Positions 34,702 to 47,801 are shown, counted from the first letter of the stretch. The stretch: 64,000 nt of DNA from Cochliopodium minus (GCA_024220525.1 JAMYWO010000162.1:26261-90260), one strand, 5' to 3'. Program-made: numbers and translations. Notes: a model not told the origin generated them from the sequence alone.

Positions 34702-36439
34702 TCAATAATTTTTCTTTAAAGAAATCAAATTGGAAACGATGTATTGAATGATGATGTAAACAAGGTATCTAGGAAATTTAATTTCATATTTCTGTTTTGA
34801 AACTGTATTAAAAGAAAGGATGTATTGGAAAACAATGTTTCTGATTTTTTTGGCAAAAAAAGAGTGGTTATCAACATTCCAAAGAATACCATTCTCGAAA
34901 TCTTCAAAGATTCTACCAATTAATTTGAGATATTCCCCCTTTCCTACTCTTTCTAATAACTTTTTCAATATATTAAAAATCGTTTCTCCATGCATTCGGT
35001 TTTCCTCATTATCAACATTTAAATGAAAATTGGCTCCATTAGAAATAGATAAAATCAAAAATTCTTCTAAAAAATTCTCATTGATTTTTTTACTCTTGTA
35101 ATCCAAATTTCTAACAAAATTGAAAAGAGAAGAAATACCATCTTCATCCAATTCATTCAAATCAAATTCATGTTTTTCGAGTAAATATTTGAAAAAATCT
35201 AAAGAAGGATCAATGGTATCACAAAATACTTTGAAAAGAGAAAATCCATTGGGATCAATCCATTTCAAATTCAAGTTTTTCTGTTCAACCAAATAACTCA
35301 ATACTTCAACGTTTTGGTTGAGTTCAAAGAAATTATGAGAAAAATACAATTGAAATTCATCATTCACTTGTAACATATTAAAATCAAAATAATCATTTTG
35401 ATCCAACAAAAATTGTACAACATCAATATTTTCATTGTACAAACTATCTAACAAATACAATTTCTTCTCTTCTTCATTCTCAAAAGAAGTATTTAGGATG
35501 AGAAATTCAACAACTTTAACATCATTTGAAAACTTCATCGAAAAACTTAGAGGAGTGGTTGCGTGAATATTTTTGGAATTGGTATCTGATTTTTGATCAA
35601 CCAAATATTTTATAACCTCAAGACTATTATTGTTCCTACATGCAACATGAAGAGGTATACATATCTTATCATTTCTTTGATTTACATCTAATTTCTTCTC
35701 AACTAAGTATTTCAAAATTTCCAAACTATCATTATTTTCACAAAATAAATGTAAAATGTTGTTTCCAAAAAAATCTATTTCATTCAAATCGCATTTCAAT
35801 TCTTCAACAAAATATTTTATTATTTCCAAATTTTTATTATTTCTGACTGCTAAAGTGAATGGAGTATTATAGTATAAATTTTTCAAATTATAATCCATTT
35901 TTCTTTCATTTATCAAACATTTGATCACTTCCAAAATTTGATTGAATTCACAGCAAATGTGTAATATCGTGTTTCCAAATGTGTTTGTTAAATGTGTCTC
36001 AAAATCTATTTCTTTCAGTACTTTCATTGGATATTCTCCATCTTTTTCAAATGCAAAGTGGATAGGTGTTTTGTAATCTTGATCATTTTTGTTCGCATCA
36101 CATTTGTATTCAATCAGAAATTTTATTTTTTCAATTTCATATTCTTTTTCTTTGTTCATAAATATTTTATGAAGAGGCGTTCTTCCATATTTATCTTAAA
36201 AATTTAAAATGATAAGGATATCTTAATTTGAAAAAGAATTTGATAGGCAGATCTTAATTATTATGTTTATATGAACCTATACAAAGTGAATATATTTTAT
36301 ATGAGAGTATAATCAAAAAAATAATTTTATATTTAGTTAAATTACCTTTTAATGAAGATAAATCTTTTTTCCAATGTTTCCTTCAATTTTTCTTCATCCC
36401 CAAAAAAAGATATTGTTTCGTATTTTATTTGTTGCAATT
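34702..36439 (-). CDS. Ankyrin-repeat protein (paralogue B), frame break at exon 1 end
   Basis: Exon 2 (34702-36194) is one long frame with about ten ankyrin repeats (TPIHFAFEKDG, NTILHICC, NTPFTLAVRNN, NNILHLFCENN, IPLHVACRNNN) and a C-terminal segment FPRYLVYIIIQYI. Exon 1 (from about 36349 into the N gap) matches paralogue A up to LEKR, then lacks 2 nt relative to A, which puts the splice in phase 2 and makes exon 2 begin with a stop. Either the gene is broken, the base calls are wrong, or translation begins at ATG 36159 (485 residues). Start codon of the ancestral frame lies in the gap. Confidence 0.75.
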
Positions 36440-37329
36440 NNNNNNNNNNNNNNNNNNNNNNNNNNNNNNNNNNNNNNNNNNNNNNNNNNNNNNNNNNNNN
36501 NNNNNNNNNNNNNNNNNNNNNNNNNNNNNNNNNNNNNNNNNNNNNNNNNNNNNNNNNNNNNNNNNNNNNNNNNNNNNNNNNNNNNNNNNNNNNNNNNNNN
36601 NNNNNNNNNNNNNNNNNNNNNNNNNNNNNNNNNNNNNNNNNNNNNNNNNNNNNNNNNNNNNNNNNNNNNNNNNNNNNNNNNNNNNNNNNNNNNNNNNNNN
36701 NNNNNNNNNNNNNNNNNNNNNNNNNNNNNNNNNNNNNNNNNNNNNNNNNNNNNNNNNNNNNNNNNNNNNNNNNNNNNNNNNNNNNNNNNNNNNNNNNNNN
36801 NNNNNNNNNNNNNNNNNNNNNNNNNNNNNNNNNNNNNNNNNNNNNNNNNNNNNNNNNNNNNNNNNNNNNNNNNNNNNNNNNNNNNNNNNNNNNNNNNNNN
36901 NNNNNNNNNNNNNNNNNNNNNNNNNNNNNNNNNNNNNNNNNNNNNNNNNNNNNNNNNNNNNNNNNNNNNNNNNNNNNNNNNNNNNNNNNNNNNNNNNNNN
37001 NNNNNNNNNNNNNNNNNNNNNNNNNNNNNNNNNNNNNNNNNNNNNNNNNNNNNNNNNNNNNNNNNNNNNNNNNNNNNNNNNNNNNNNNNNNNNNNNNNNN
37101 NNNNNNNNNNNNNNNNNNNNNNNNNNNNNNNNNNNNNNNNNNNNNNNNNNNNNNNNNNNNNNNNNNNNNNNNNNNNNNNNNNNNNNNNNNNNNNNNNNNN
37201 NNNNNNNNNNNNNNNNNNNNNNNNNNNNNNNNNNNNNNNNNNNNNNNNNNNNNNNNNNNNNNNNNNNNNNNNNNNNNNNNNNNNNNNNNNNNNNNNNNNN
37301 NNNNNNNNNNNNNNNNNNNNNNNNNNNNN
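36440..37329. other. Assembly gap (890 N)
   Basis: An unbroken run of N. It removes the first about 15 codons of ankyrin paralogue B on the left and the first 8-9 bases of a tRNA gene on the right. Confidence 0.99.
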
Positions 37330-37395
37330 AGCTCAGTTTGGTAGAGCATGCGACTTTTAATCGCAGGGTCGTGGGTTCGAGTCCCACGTAGGGCT
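37330..37395 (+). tRNA. tRNA-Lys (anticodon TTT), 5' end in gap
   Basis: The sequence begins at tRNA position 9. D-arm GCTC-AGTTTGGTA-GAGC, anticodon stem TGCGA/TCGCA around loop CTTTTAA (anticodon TTT), T-arm GTGGG-TTCGAGT-CCCAC, then the acceptor 3' strand GTAGGGC followed by T and a T-run terminator. No intron is seen. The acceptor 5' strand (expected GCCCTAC) is in the gap. The base at the discriminator position reads T, unusual for Lys, so the exact end may be off by one. Reading frames drawn across this gene are false. Confidence 0.9.
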
Positions 37396-37463
37396 TTAAT
37401 TTTTTTTTTTATTTTTTTTTTTATCAAACAATTTTATTTTTTTCTTTTCAAAAAAAAAAATGA

Positions 37464-40400
37464 TTAATTGGTATCCAATTCATCTACACCACCAAGATTA
37501 TCTAACATGTCCAATTCACCAAAATCGTCCAATTCTCCCAAATCATTTGTTTCTTGCAGTTCTTCTTCTATTGTTTCTCCTTTCAAAAATTTAATTTCGT
37601 TTTCAAGATCCCTAATTTAAAATTCAAAATAAAAAAAAGATTTAAAAAAAAAAAATAAAATTTGGTTTATTACTCAATTCTTTGTTGATCTTCATCAGCA
37701 AATTTGTTGAGTTCATTAATTTGATTAACAAAATCCTCATTCTCCAAATCCAATTCAGAGTTTCTTTCGAAAAGAAGTCCGTTCTCTGTTCTGAAATGAG
37801 ACTCAACATGATGAACCTTTTAATTAATGAAATATTAATTGTAAAGAAGAAAAAATAAAAATAAAAAAATGAGTTTACTTGTTTCATAGTAGCTTTGATA
37901 TCCTCTAATAGTTGATTGTATTTAGATTCGAGTTCTCTTCTTGCCTTTTTTTCTGTTTCTAGTTGTTGATTATTGGTTTCTTGTCCAGAGCTTTCTTCTC
38001 TCTTCAGCTTTAGTTGTAAACTTGAAAAAAATTTTAAAAAGAAATAACAAAATAAAAAATAATAAATAAAATAAATAAAAATAAAAATCAAAATAAAAAA
38101 AATGAAAAATAAAAAAATAAAAAAATAAAAAAAAATATCAATAAAAAAAAATTAATAAAAAAATAAAAAAAAATAAAAAATTGATAAAATTTAAAAAATA
38201 AAATATTTTGATAATAAAATAAATTATTAATAAAAATTATTGTATATTTACTCTCTTAATTCTGTGCTTGTTTCTCTTAACAACTTCTTCTTGTCAGTGT
38301 TCTCGGTTGTGAGGAGAGACAATTGAATTTTGAGCTGCTCCACCTCGTTTTCCAACTCGTTACATTTCTCAGATTGTTCGGCTAACTGTTTGGTCTCTTC
38401 AAACTTTTGTTTGAGGGTGTGGAACTCATCCAAAGTGTTCAACAAACTCAATTCTTTTTCTTCTAACTTTTCTTTCTGTTTCTTTTCTTTTTCTGTAAGT
38501 TCCGTGACTGTTTTTTGAAGGTTTTGGATGTTTCTAATATCAAAAATAAAAAAAATGTTTTTAATAATCATAAAAAAAAAAGTAAAAAAAATAAAAATTT
38601 AAAGAAAAAAATTGAATAAAATAAATACTTAAAAAAAAATAGAAAAATGTCATAAAGTGTAATTAAAAATAAAAAATATAAAATAAAAAATAAAAAAAAA
38701 AAGGAATATTTTTAAAATAGAATTTAAATTTAAACAAATTGTAAAAATAAAAAATAAAGTTTAAACAAATTGTAAAAATAAAAAAATAAAAAATAAAAAA
38801 TACTCAGAATCAACTTGTTTCTCATCGGTGAGTTGTTTGTCACGTTTCACCAGCACGATGTTCTCTTGCTCGAGTTTTTCCAGAGTGACAGTGGTGAGAT
38901 ACTTCTCCTTCTCCAAGTTCTCGATGTTCTTTCTCTGATCCCTGATGGTGTTGTTCATCTCCTTCGGATCACCGATCTTTAAAAGCTCGCCGAACTGACT
39001 CTCGAGATCCTTGACCAACTGAGTCTCCTTCTCGAGCTGCTCGATCTCCTCCTTCAGATCCTTCTTCTTCTCTTTCATTCTGTCGATCTTCTCTTCTAAT
39101 TCCGAAACCTTCTTATCTAACACGGCCCTTTCTTTCTCCGCATGTTCATATTTCGATTGAACGTTCTCCAAATCGTTGAGTTTCTTTCTCATGTCGCTCA
39201 TTTCGGACTTTAATTCTTTAATCTCCTTCTTGTTCTCTTCGATCTCTTTCGTCTTTTCGATCTTCAAATCGTTCAACTTGTCGTTTTCCTTCTCCAACTT
39301 TTCGTTTTTGTCGTGCATCTCCTTCTTTTCCTTCTCGAGCGTGTTCTTGTACTCTGTCAAACTCTTTATCTCCTCTTCTTGGCTGTTTTTCTTTTCGGTG
39401 AGAACATAGTTTTCTTTCTCCAGAGCGTTCTTCTTCTCATTAAGATCTTTCACCTCACCAGAAAGTTCCTTCTTCTTTTCTTCGTCTTCTTTTTTGGTTT
39501 TTTCGAGATCTTCTTTAGAGATCTTCAAATCAGAGTTTTCCTTCTCCAAAAGAGACTTGTTATTCTCCAACTCCTTGTTTCTATTGTTCACTGTCTCCAA
39601 ATTAGAATGCAAACGGTTGATCTCATTCTGTTTTTCGCTGGAAACGTTGTGTAATTGACCTTCCAACGCCTCCACTTTCTTTTCCAACGTATGTTTGTTT
39701 TCTTGAAGCTCCTTTTGTTCTTTCTCCAAAATATCCTTACTTTCGTTTGTTCCCTTGAGCTCCAACTCCAAAAGACTCTTCTTCTCATTTGTTTCTTGAA
39801 CTTGTTTTTCGAGATTTTCGATCTTCTCAACTAAATTTTTCGTCGCACTTTCAAGAGAGCTTCTGTTCTCGCTCAAATCGTTTTGGGACTTTAAGAGATC
39901 CTCTTTCTCCTTCAACAAATCGTTCTTTTCGTTCGTAATCGTCTCCAAAGTGTTGCTCAGCTCCAATATTTGCTTTTCTTTCTCTCCTTCCATCTTCTTC
40001 GTTTGTTCTTCGATGTGCAAAATTTTGTTGTCCAAATCTTTCTTTTCCTCCATCATTTTTTTATTCTCTTTTTCTTTGTTTTCGATTTGTTCGTTTGCTT
40101 CTTTCAATTTGTTCTCCAAATCTCCTTTCTTATCTTTCATTTCTTCCAGCTCCTTTTCCACTTGTCCCTTCTCCTCGTTTATCTTCTCTTTTTCTTTGTT
40201 CAAAGATTCAATACTAGAATTCAACTCATTTGTCCTATTCTCGTTCTCCTCTCTCAATATTTTAATTTCATTCTCTTTGTTTTCGATGTCTCCTTCCAAC
40301 TTTACCTTCAAATCACTCAAATTTTTAATTTCCGTTTCTTTTTCGTTTTTCTCTTCTCCCAACTTGTTGATTTCGCTGTTCAAACTTTCAATGGTAGAGT

Positions 40401-43400
40401 TGAGAGTATTGATCTTTTCGTCTTTCTCCCCACCTGTCTGACTAAAATCTTTGTTCAAGTTCTCCAGTTTTAATTCCAATGAGCTGATTTTCTCTGCTTG
40501 TTGATTATTTTCATTCTCAACATTTTCTTTTTCCTCTTTTGTTTGTTTGAGCTCATTTTCAAGTGAAACTTTGTTTTCGTTCAACGATATAATTTCATTG
40601 TTCAAATTTTCAATGTTAGAATTGAGAGTATTTATCTTTTCGTCTCTTTCATGTGTGCTTTGGCTGAAATCTTTGTTCAAGTTCTCCAATTTGCTTTCCA
40701 ATTCTGAAATGTTGACAGACTTTTCTTTGCTTTGCTTTTCAAAGTTATCTTTCTCTTCTTTTGTTTGTTTGAATTCGTTTTCAATCGAAATTTTGTTTTC
40801 ATTCAACAAATTGATCTCAAGATTTAATTTCTCGACGTTGGTATTCAAATTTTCAATATTCAACGTGAGATTGTTTATCTTTTCATCTTTTTCTGTTGTA
40901 CTTTGATTGAAATCTTTTTGTAATTCACTCAAATTGCTCTCAAGTTTTTGGATACTCTCACTTTGTTCCTTGTTGTGCTTTTCGAGCATATCTTTTTCTT
41001 CTTTGAGTTGGTTAAGGTGAACTTCCAAATTAGATTTGTCTCCATTCAACGATTTAGTTTCATTGTTCAAATTTTCAATGGTAGAATTGAGATTTTTGAT
41101 TCTCTCATCTTTCTCTCCACCTGTTTGGCTGAAATCTTTGTTCAAATTCTCTAATTTGCTTTCCAACTCTGAAATGTTGACAGACTTTTCTTGACTTTGC
41201 TTTTCAAAGTTATCTTTCTCTTCTTTGGTTTGTTTGAGTTCGTTTTCAATCGAAATTTTGTTTTCATTCAACAAATTGATCTCAAGATTTAATTTTTCGA
41301 CGTTGGTGTTCAAATTTTCCGTGTTCAACGTGAGATTGTTTATCTTCTCATCTTTTTCCGTTGTACTTTGGTTGAATTCCTTGTTCAAATCACTCAATTT
41401 AACTTCCAAAATAATGAAGCTCTCTGTTTTCTCCTTCAATTGTTTTTCGAGATCATCTTTATGCAAGACAAGATCATTATTAGAATGTTCCACACTTTGA
41501 ATTTTCTCCAAATGTTTTTTGTTGTCACTTTCAAGGTGTTCTATTTTCAAAAATTGATCTGTCTTCTCTTTTTCGAGTAGATACTTTGTTTCATTCAATT
41601 GAGACACCTCTTTCTCTAAATTCTCGATCTTCTCGTTCAACTCCTTGTTAGAAAATTCGATTTTTTCTTTCTCATCTGTCAACTCTTTCTTATCTTTTTC
41701 GAGATTTTCTATCAAAGTGTTCAAGTTCAAAATCTGATCATCTTTTTCACCTCCACTCTTCTTCAAATGATTTTCAATGCCTTAATTTAAAACATAAAAT
41801 AAATAATTAATTTTTTTACAAAAAAAAAATTATTTTTACTCTGAATTCTTTCTTCCAAATGGTGGTTTTTCTCAGTCAACTCATTCTTCTCCTTTTTGTG
41901 GTTTTCACTTGACTCTTTCTCATGTCTTTCGTGTTTCTCAATATTCTCCTTCAAGTGTGTTGTCTCCTTCTCCAATTTCTCGATGTTCTCTTTTCTATCT
42001 TTCAATTTATTCTTTCTCTTTTCCAACTTCAACAAATGTTCACTCTTTTCCTTCTCCAAACTTTCCACTCTTTCCTTTATCTCCTTTATTTCTTTCTCCA
42101 ACTTTGTTTTGTCTTCAATAACATCAATTTTTTCTTTGGCAAGATTATCAATAGTTGAATTCAATTTCTTTATTTCCTCATCTTTCTCTCCACCACTCTG
42201 TTTCATTTGTTTTTCGAGATTTTCTTTTTCGTGTTCGAGTTTTTGCTTGTCTCCAAGAAGATTCTTATTCTCCTTTTCCAAATGTTCTTTGTTCTCTTTC
42301 AAAACACTGATTTCCTTTTCATGAAATTCCTTCTTCTCTTTTATTTCTTTGAGATCTTTCTCGGTGTGTTCTTTTGAATGCTTCAATTCAACAATTTCTT
42401 TCTCAAAATGTCCGATCTTCTCGCTCAAATGATTGCTCTCTTTGTTAAGGTTTTCAATTAAAGTGTTCAATTTTTTTATTTCCTCATCTTTCTCTCCACC
42501 ACTTTGTTTCATTTGTTTTTCTAGATTCTCGTTGTCATGTTCAAGTTTGTTTTTGTGTTCAAGGAGGTTTTTGTTCTCATTCACTAAAATTTGTTTGTTT
42601 TCGTTCAAATTGTGGATTTCTTTCTCATGATATTCCTCCTTCTCTTTTGTTGCTTTGAGTTCATTCTCAGTGTGTTCTTTTGAATGCTTCAATTCAACGA
42701 TTTCTTTCTCCAACTTTGTTTTGTCTTCAATAACATGACTTTTTTCTTTGTCAAGATTATCAATAATTGCATTCAATTTTTTAATTTGTTCATCTTTCTC
42801 TCCACCACTCTGTTTCATTTGTTTTTCGAGATTTTCTTTGTCATGTTCGAGTTTTTGCTTGTTTTCAAGAAGATTCTTATTCTCCTTTTCCAAATGTTCT
42901 TTGTTCTCCTTCAAAACACTGATTTCCTTCTCTTGAGATTCCTTTTTCTCTTTTGTTTTTTTGAGATCTTTCTCAATATGTTCTTTTGAATGCTTCAATT
43001 CAACAATTTCTTTCTCCAACTTTGTTTTATCTTCAATAACATGACTTTTTTCTTTGGCAAGATTATCAATAGTGGAATTCAAATTCTTAATTTGTTCATC
43101 TTTCTCTCCACCACTGTGTTCCATTTGTTTTTCGAGATTTTCTTTTTCACGTTCAAGTTTTTGATTGTTTTCAAGAAGATTCTTATTCTCCTTTTCCAAA
43201 TGCTCTTTATTGTCCTTCAAAACATTTATTTCCTTTTCATGAGATTCCTTCTTCTCTTTTGTTTCTTTGAGATCTTTCTCAATATGATCCTTTTTATTTT
43301 TCAATTCAACAATTTCTTTCTCCAATTTCATTTTATCTTCAACTATATGACTTTTTTCTTTGGTAAGATTATCAATGTTGGAATTCAATTTCTTAATTTC

Positions 43401-45610
43401 CTCGTCTTTTTCTCCCCCATTCTTCTTCATCAAAGCCTCCAAATTTTCAATCTTTTTCTTGTTTTCCTTATCATCTTCTTTCGATTTCGAAAGTTCCTTT
43501 TCAAAAGATTGATTCTTTTCTTTAGAACTTTTGAGATCGTTTTCCAAATTGACGATTTTCTGTGCGAGATCTTTAATTGTGTTTTCGTATTGGTTTGTCT
43601 TATCTTTTAGTTGATCCCTTTCCTTCTCCACAACACTGTTTTTTTGATTCAAACCCTCTTTGTCCTTATTCAGTTCCTCAACTCTCAACTTCAATTTTTT
43701 AATTTCCTCATCTTTCTCTCCTCCATTCTTCTTCATCAAAGCATCCAAATTCTCAATCTTTTTCTTGTTTTCCTTGTCATCTTCAGCAGTTTTTTTGAGT
43801 GCATTTTCCAGTTTTTCCTTGTCTTTGTTAAGCCCTTCAACTATCAAATTAAGTTTTTTGATCAACTCATTCTTCTCCGTTTCAATCTGACTTTTCTCAT
43901 TCTTCAACTTTTGAATCTCGTCAGAAGAACTCTTTTTATTGTTTTCTATCTCTTGTTTGAGAGAATTAGCAACAGAAACCATCTTCTTGATCTGCTCGTC
44001 CTTCTCTTCTGCTGCTTTCTTCTTTTGATTGTTGGAATTTTCTAATTGAAGAGATTTCTCTTTCGATTGGGATAACTGATCTTCCATGTTCAAAATTTTG
44101 TTCATGAGCACTGCATTTTCTTTTTTGGAAGTCTCCAGTTCATTCTTGGAAGTCTCCAGATCCTTTTTGTTGTTTTTGGATTCCTCCTCTCTTTTGAGAT
44201 GTCTATTTTTGAGATCTTTTACTTGTTCGACAACTATCCTAGAATTTTCCAAGAGCTTCTTCTTTGTGTTGGTCTCCTTTTCAAGATCTGCTTTTGTATT
44301 TTCAAGATCACTTTGAAGTTCCAAAATGGTGGACTCATTGAACTTTAGTTTTTCTTTAAGTGTTTCTATTTCCTCATTTGCTTTCACTTGCTCCATGTTT
44401 ACTTGCTTTCTGGGAGAAGTGGGTCTACCAGGCATAGGTTTTCTCTCGAGAGAAGGATACATGTTATCCTCGTATTTTCTCAATTTGTAACGAATGGGAG
44501 TAGGATTTTGAGCATAAATCTTTTCAAGTTCTTTTATTTTGTTATCAACTTGAAGTTGGATTGCCTTTCAAATTATATTTCAAATAAATAGAAAAATAAA
44601 AATAAAAAAAAAAATGAATAATTTAAAAAATAGAAAAATTATTAAAAAAAAAAGAAAATTAATATAAAAATTTTGGAAAAAATAAAAAAGGTGATTTACA
44701 TTGTAAGTGGAAGTGCTTGAACAAAGTGTTCTGAGCCAACTTTCTAATTCCGGAGTATTGGTACAACGCAAAACGTAATACTTATCCCTTATCATGATCG
44801 CAAACCAATTTATATTCTCAGTATTTTTCTTGATGACATCATTGCATACAAGAACAATTTCGGAAGTCTTAAAATCAAGTGATCCCGTCTCCTCCCCTCC
44901 TTTTTTCTTGAAAAAAGTAAGAACCCCAGACTTTACTCTGACCCATTTATTCTTAAACTTGTTTTCCAGCTTATTTCCCTTATCTTCTAAATATCCCTCT
45001 TCAAAAGGTTTGTTGTTGTGTCTATGAGAGCGTATGTAGGTTTCGTTGTTAGATGTAAAACTAAGTTGAAAGTTTGGTTCTTTGTATGCCACTTCCGAAC
45101 CCTCTCTACAAATTTCAAGAAATAAGAAATGAAAAATTTAAATGATAAAAAGAAATTTGATAATGAATAATATTGAATTTTTGTTTCAAATAAAAAGATA
45201 TTTTCTTTAATAACTTTATTAATTCGTTAATTCCAAAAAAAAATTTACCTCGGATAAAAAAGAGCAGAATATCTTCTTGCCCATTGTGAATTCACATAAT
45301 ATGCGAACAACCAATCCTTCTTCTCCTTCTCATTCGCACATTCCATAAACCAAATCGATCCGCTTATGTCTCCCGTTACTAGATTGCGATGATATCTTGA
45401 TACCAATCCAATCAATGGATCGCTGGATGTCAATGTATTCCCTGGCAATCCTCTCACTGCAGGCAACATCAATACTTCTTTTATATCGAAGATCAATGTA
45501 GGTTTGGGATCTGTCTTTTTCTCGTACACGATGATCGCATGTCCATTCATTTCGACATATCTGTACATATATACTCCCTTCAAATTTGATCCATAAAATA
45601 TTATCTTCAT
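37464..45610 (-). CDS. Giant coiled-coil protein with N-terminal PH domains
   Basis: Eight exons (45249-45610, 44700-45105, 41840-44564, 38804-41780, 38252-38533, 37879-38020, 37674-37816, 37464-37611) join in frame to 2,394 residues. Residues 1-120 look like one PH-type domain, and about 150-250 form a clear PH domain (GYLEDKG, KWVRVKSGVLTFFKKK, ending ELESWLRTL). From about 300 on it is almost unbroken Lys/Glu/Leu coiled coil, with a repeated unit of about 80-100 residues marked by GGEKDEEIKKLN. Such proteins are long rods at centrosomes, Golgi or cortex; the PH end suggests membrane tethering. In-frame codons continue 5' of ATG 45610 to an acceptor-like site near 45653, so another first exon may exist. 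Confidence 0.85.
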
Positions 45611-46325
45611 TTCTTTTCCTATCTCTATTGGATTGAAATTGGGACCAATGAACTAAGATATATTGTATTTAAGTATTATTTTTTTCAATGAAAATTTAAT
45701 CAGTCTCAAAATGTTTGAATTCAATTTGATATCTCAATATGAGATCCTTATTAAACATTTATATGTTTTTATATTGATCCCTTATTTGATTATTTAAAAA
45801 TTTTAAATTGTATTGTGAAATTTTATATATAAGAGTTATTGATTGATTGTGATTTGCTTTTTGGAAGGTTATTATATTCGAATTTTATTTGATTGATTAG
45901 TTGAATTTTGGTTATTTAAAGTGGAAGAGAAAAAAATTTTACTGATTCCCCTTCAATTGTCGGAAAAATTAAATTCCAATTCGATATATTATCAATATTA
46001 AGGATATTCTTCTCCATGATAAATGATCTCCACCAAGTGATATTGATTTTATTTAATTCCCTTTTATTTTTTTTTTAAATTCTTTTAATGAATAATTATT
46101 CAAAAAGGATGCTTGTAATTCATTCTCTTCTTTCATTGAGTGAAATAATTTTTTAATTTGAAAGATATTGAGGTCAAATATGATATGTTCAATTAGATCC
46201 TCAAAAAAAAAATTATAAATCTGTATAACTAACTGAAGGAATATGATTGATTTGAAAATAATAAAATGAGTCATTCAAATTAAATTAATCGTTATTATTT
46301 GTTTCAAAATAATTTATTTTTCTTC
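45611..46325. other. Intergenic, no supported gene
   Basis: About 700 bp between the coiled-coil gene start and the FKBP stop. It may hold an unrecognised first exon of the coiled-coil gene. A 73-codon minus frame at 46053-46274 is Ile/Phe-rich with no family features, and I leave it out. Confidence 0.4.
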
Positions 46326-46937
46326 TTAATTGATTTCAACAACTTCAATTTCGAAAATGAGAACAGAGTTTGATGGAATCTTTCCCATGGATTGAGATCC
46401 ATATCCTAATTCAGGAGGGATCTTTGTAAAAAGAATAAAGTGTTGAATAAAGGGTTGAATGGTTAAAATGAATATAAAAATTTTACAGTCAATCTTCTTT
46501 TCTCTCCAACACATGCTCCAATTAAACCATTATCCCATCCTGTTCAAAAATATATAATACTTTTAAAGATTTTTTGAAAATATAACAGTTTAATACCTTT
46601 GATGACTTGTCCAGCACCAATAGTAAATTCAAATGGATCACCCCTATCAAGAGATGAATCGAATTTGGTTCCATCTTTTAAGGTTCCAGTATAATGGACT
46701 ATAAAAGGTGATATTTAACATATTGAGTTAATTATATAGTAATTAAAATTACTTGCCTTTTACTCTTGATCCTCTTTTGGTTTTTTCTTCGCAGTTTTCT
46801 GGACGATACTTTGTTAAATCGATTATATTCTGAAGATTAAGAAATTTATAATATTTTTATACCTTCACTCCAATTCTTAAAGATGCAAAGGATGATACAA
46901 TAAAGATTGCAAAGATGATTAAGATAAATGCTTTCAT
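46326..46937 (-). CDS. Secreted FKBP-type prolyl isomerase (copy 1)
   Basis: Exons 46863-46937, 46757-46829, 46597-46698, 46487-46539 and 46326-46421 give 132 residues. The first about 19 are a hydrophobic signal peptide ([19 protein letters not shown]). The domain keeps the FKBP pocket: [27 protein letters not shown] and [10 protein letters not shown]. FKBPs isomerise X-Pro bonds, and this short signal-bearing type resembles FKBP2 of the secretory pathway. It ends VEIN without a KDEL-like signal. The second intron has a GC donor (gcaagt) where copy 2 has GT. Tandem with copy 2, same strand, 217 bp apart. Confidence 0.9.
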
Positions 46938-47153
46938 TTTAATTTTTTTTATTATTTTTTACAAATTTTTATAAATATAAGAGGGTGATCAAACATAGAT
47001 CAACCAATACATATAAAATGATCTCATTTAAAATAAACTTTCAATCATGGAACAACTTTAAAAATAGATGGATTTCATCTGATATTGAAACAATATTTAA
47101 TTATTTGGTAATGAATGTCCAATATACCCTCCATTTATTACATGATCAGTTTA

Positions 47154-47801
47154 TTAATTGATTTCAACAACTTCAACTTCGAAAATGAGAACGGAATTAG
47201 CAGGGATCTTTCCAATTTTTCTTGATCCATATCCCATTTCAGGAGGAATCTATAAAATTGAAGATAAGGGGTTAAATATAAGGTGGATAAAGGGTTAAAA
47301 TTTTTGAGAATGAAACTTAAAATAAATTTACTGTCAATTTTCTTTTCTCATGAAGACATGCTCCTAATAAACCATTGTCCCATCCTATAATTAATTAATT
47401 TTCGTTGATGCTTAAAAAAAAACAATAGAAATTTCTCTTAATTACCTTTAATAACTTGTCTGTGACCAAGAGTAAATTCAAATGGTCTTCCTCTATAAAG
47501 AGAAGAATCGAATTCCGTTCCATCAACCAATGTTCCCGTGTAATGTGCTTGAGTAGAAAGAGATCATAAAACAAATATAATATTTATATTTATAAAATAT
47601 CGAAATTCCTTACCTTTTATTTTTGATCCTCTTTTAGTTTCAACAGGACAATTTTCTGGACGATACTTTTTTTTTAGAAAATTTTAATTTATTTCCTTAT
47701 TTGCCATTCCATTATTTTTTTTTTACCAAAACTTGAATTTCCAATGATGCAAAAGTTGTCAAAAGAAATAATGCAAAGATGATAAAGATGATTGCTTTCA
47801 T
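47154..47801 (-). CDS. Secreted FKBP-type prolyl isomerase (copy 2)
   Basis: Same five-exon layout as copy 1. Exon 1 (47727-47801) encodes a signal peptide [19 protein letters not shown]. The second exon starts at YRPENC near 47665 after an A-rich acceptor, so a few residues present in copy 1 are absent. Pocket residues are kept: [27 protein letters not shown] and [11 protein letters not shown]. About 125 residues. The protein is strongly similar to copy 1 but intron sequences differ, so the duplication is not very recent. Confidence 0.88.

Noticed and set aside
36342-37427. Long reading frames spanning the N gap on both strands
   Set aside because: They are runs of unknown residues flanked by the tRNA-Lys gene and an ankyrin exon, not genes.
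39950-44045. Long plus-strand frames over the coiled-coil gene
   Set aside because: They are complements of Lys/Glu-rich codons, which give Phe/Leu/Ser-rich shadows. The minus frame has splice logic and heptads.
46053-46274. 73-codon minus-strand frame
   Set aside because: Ile/Phe/Leu composition mirrors local AT content and no domain or splice partner is seen.
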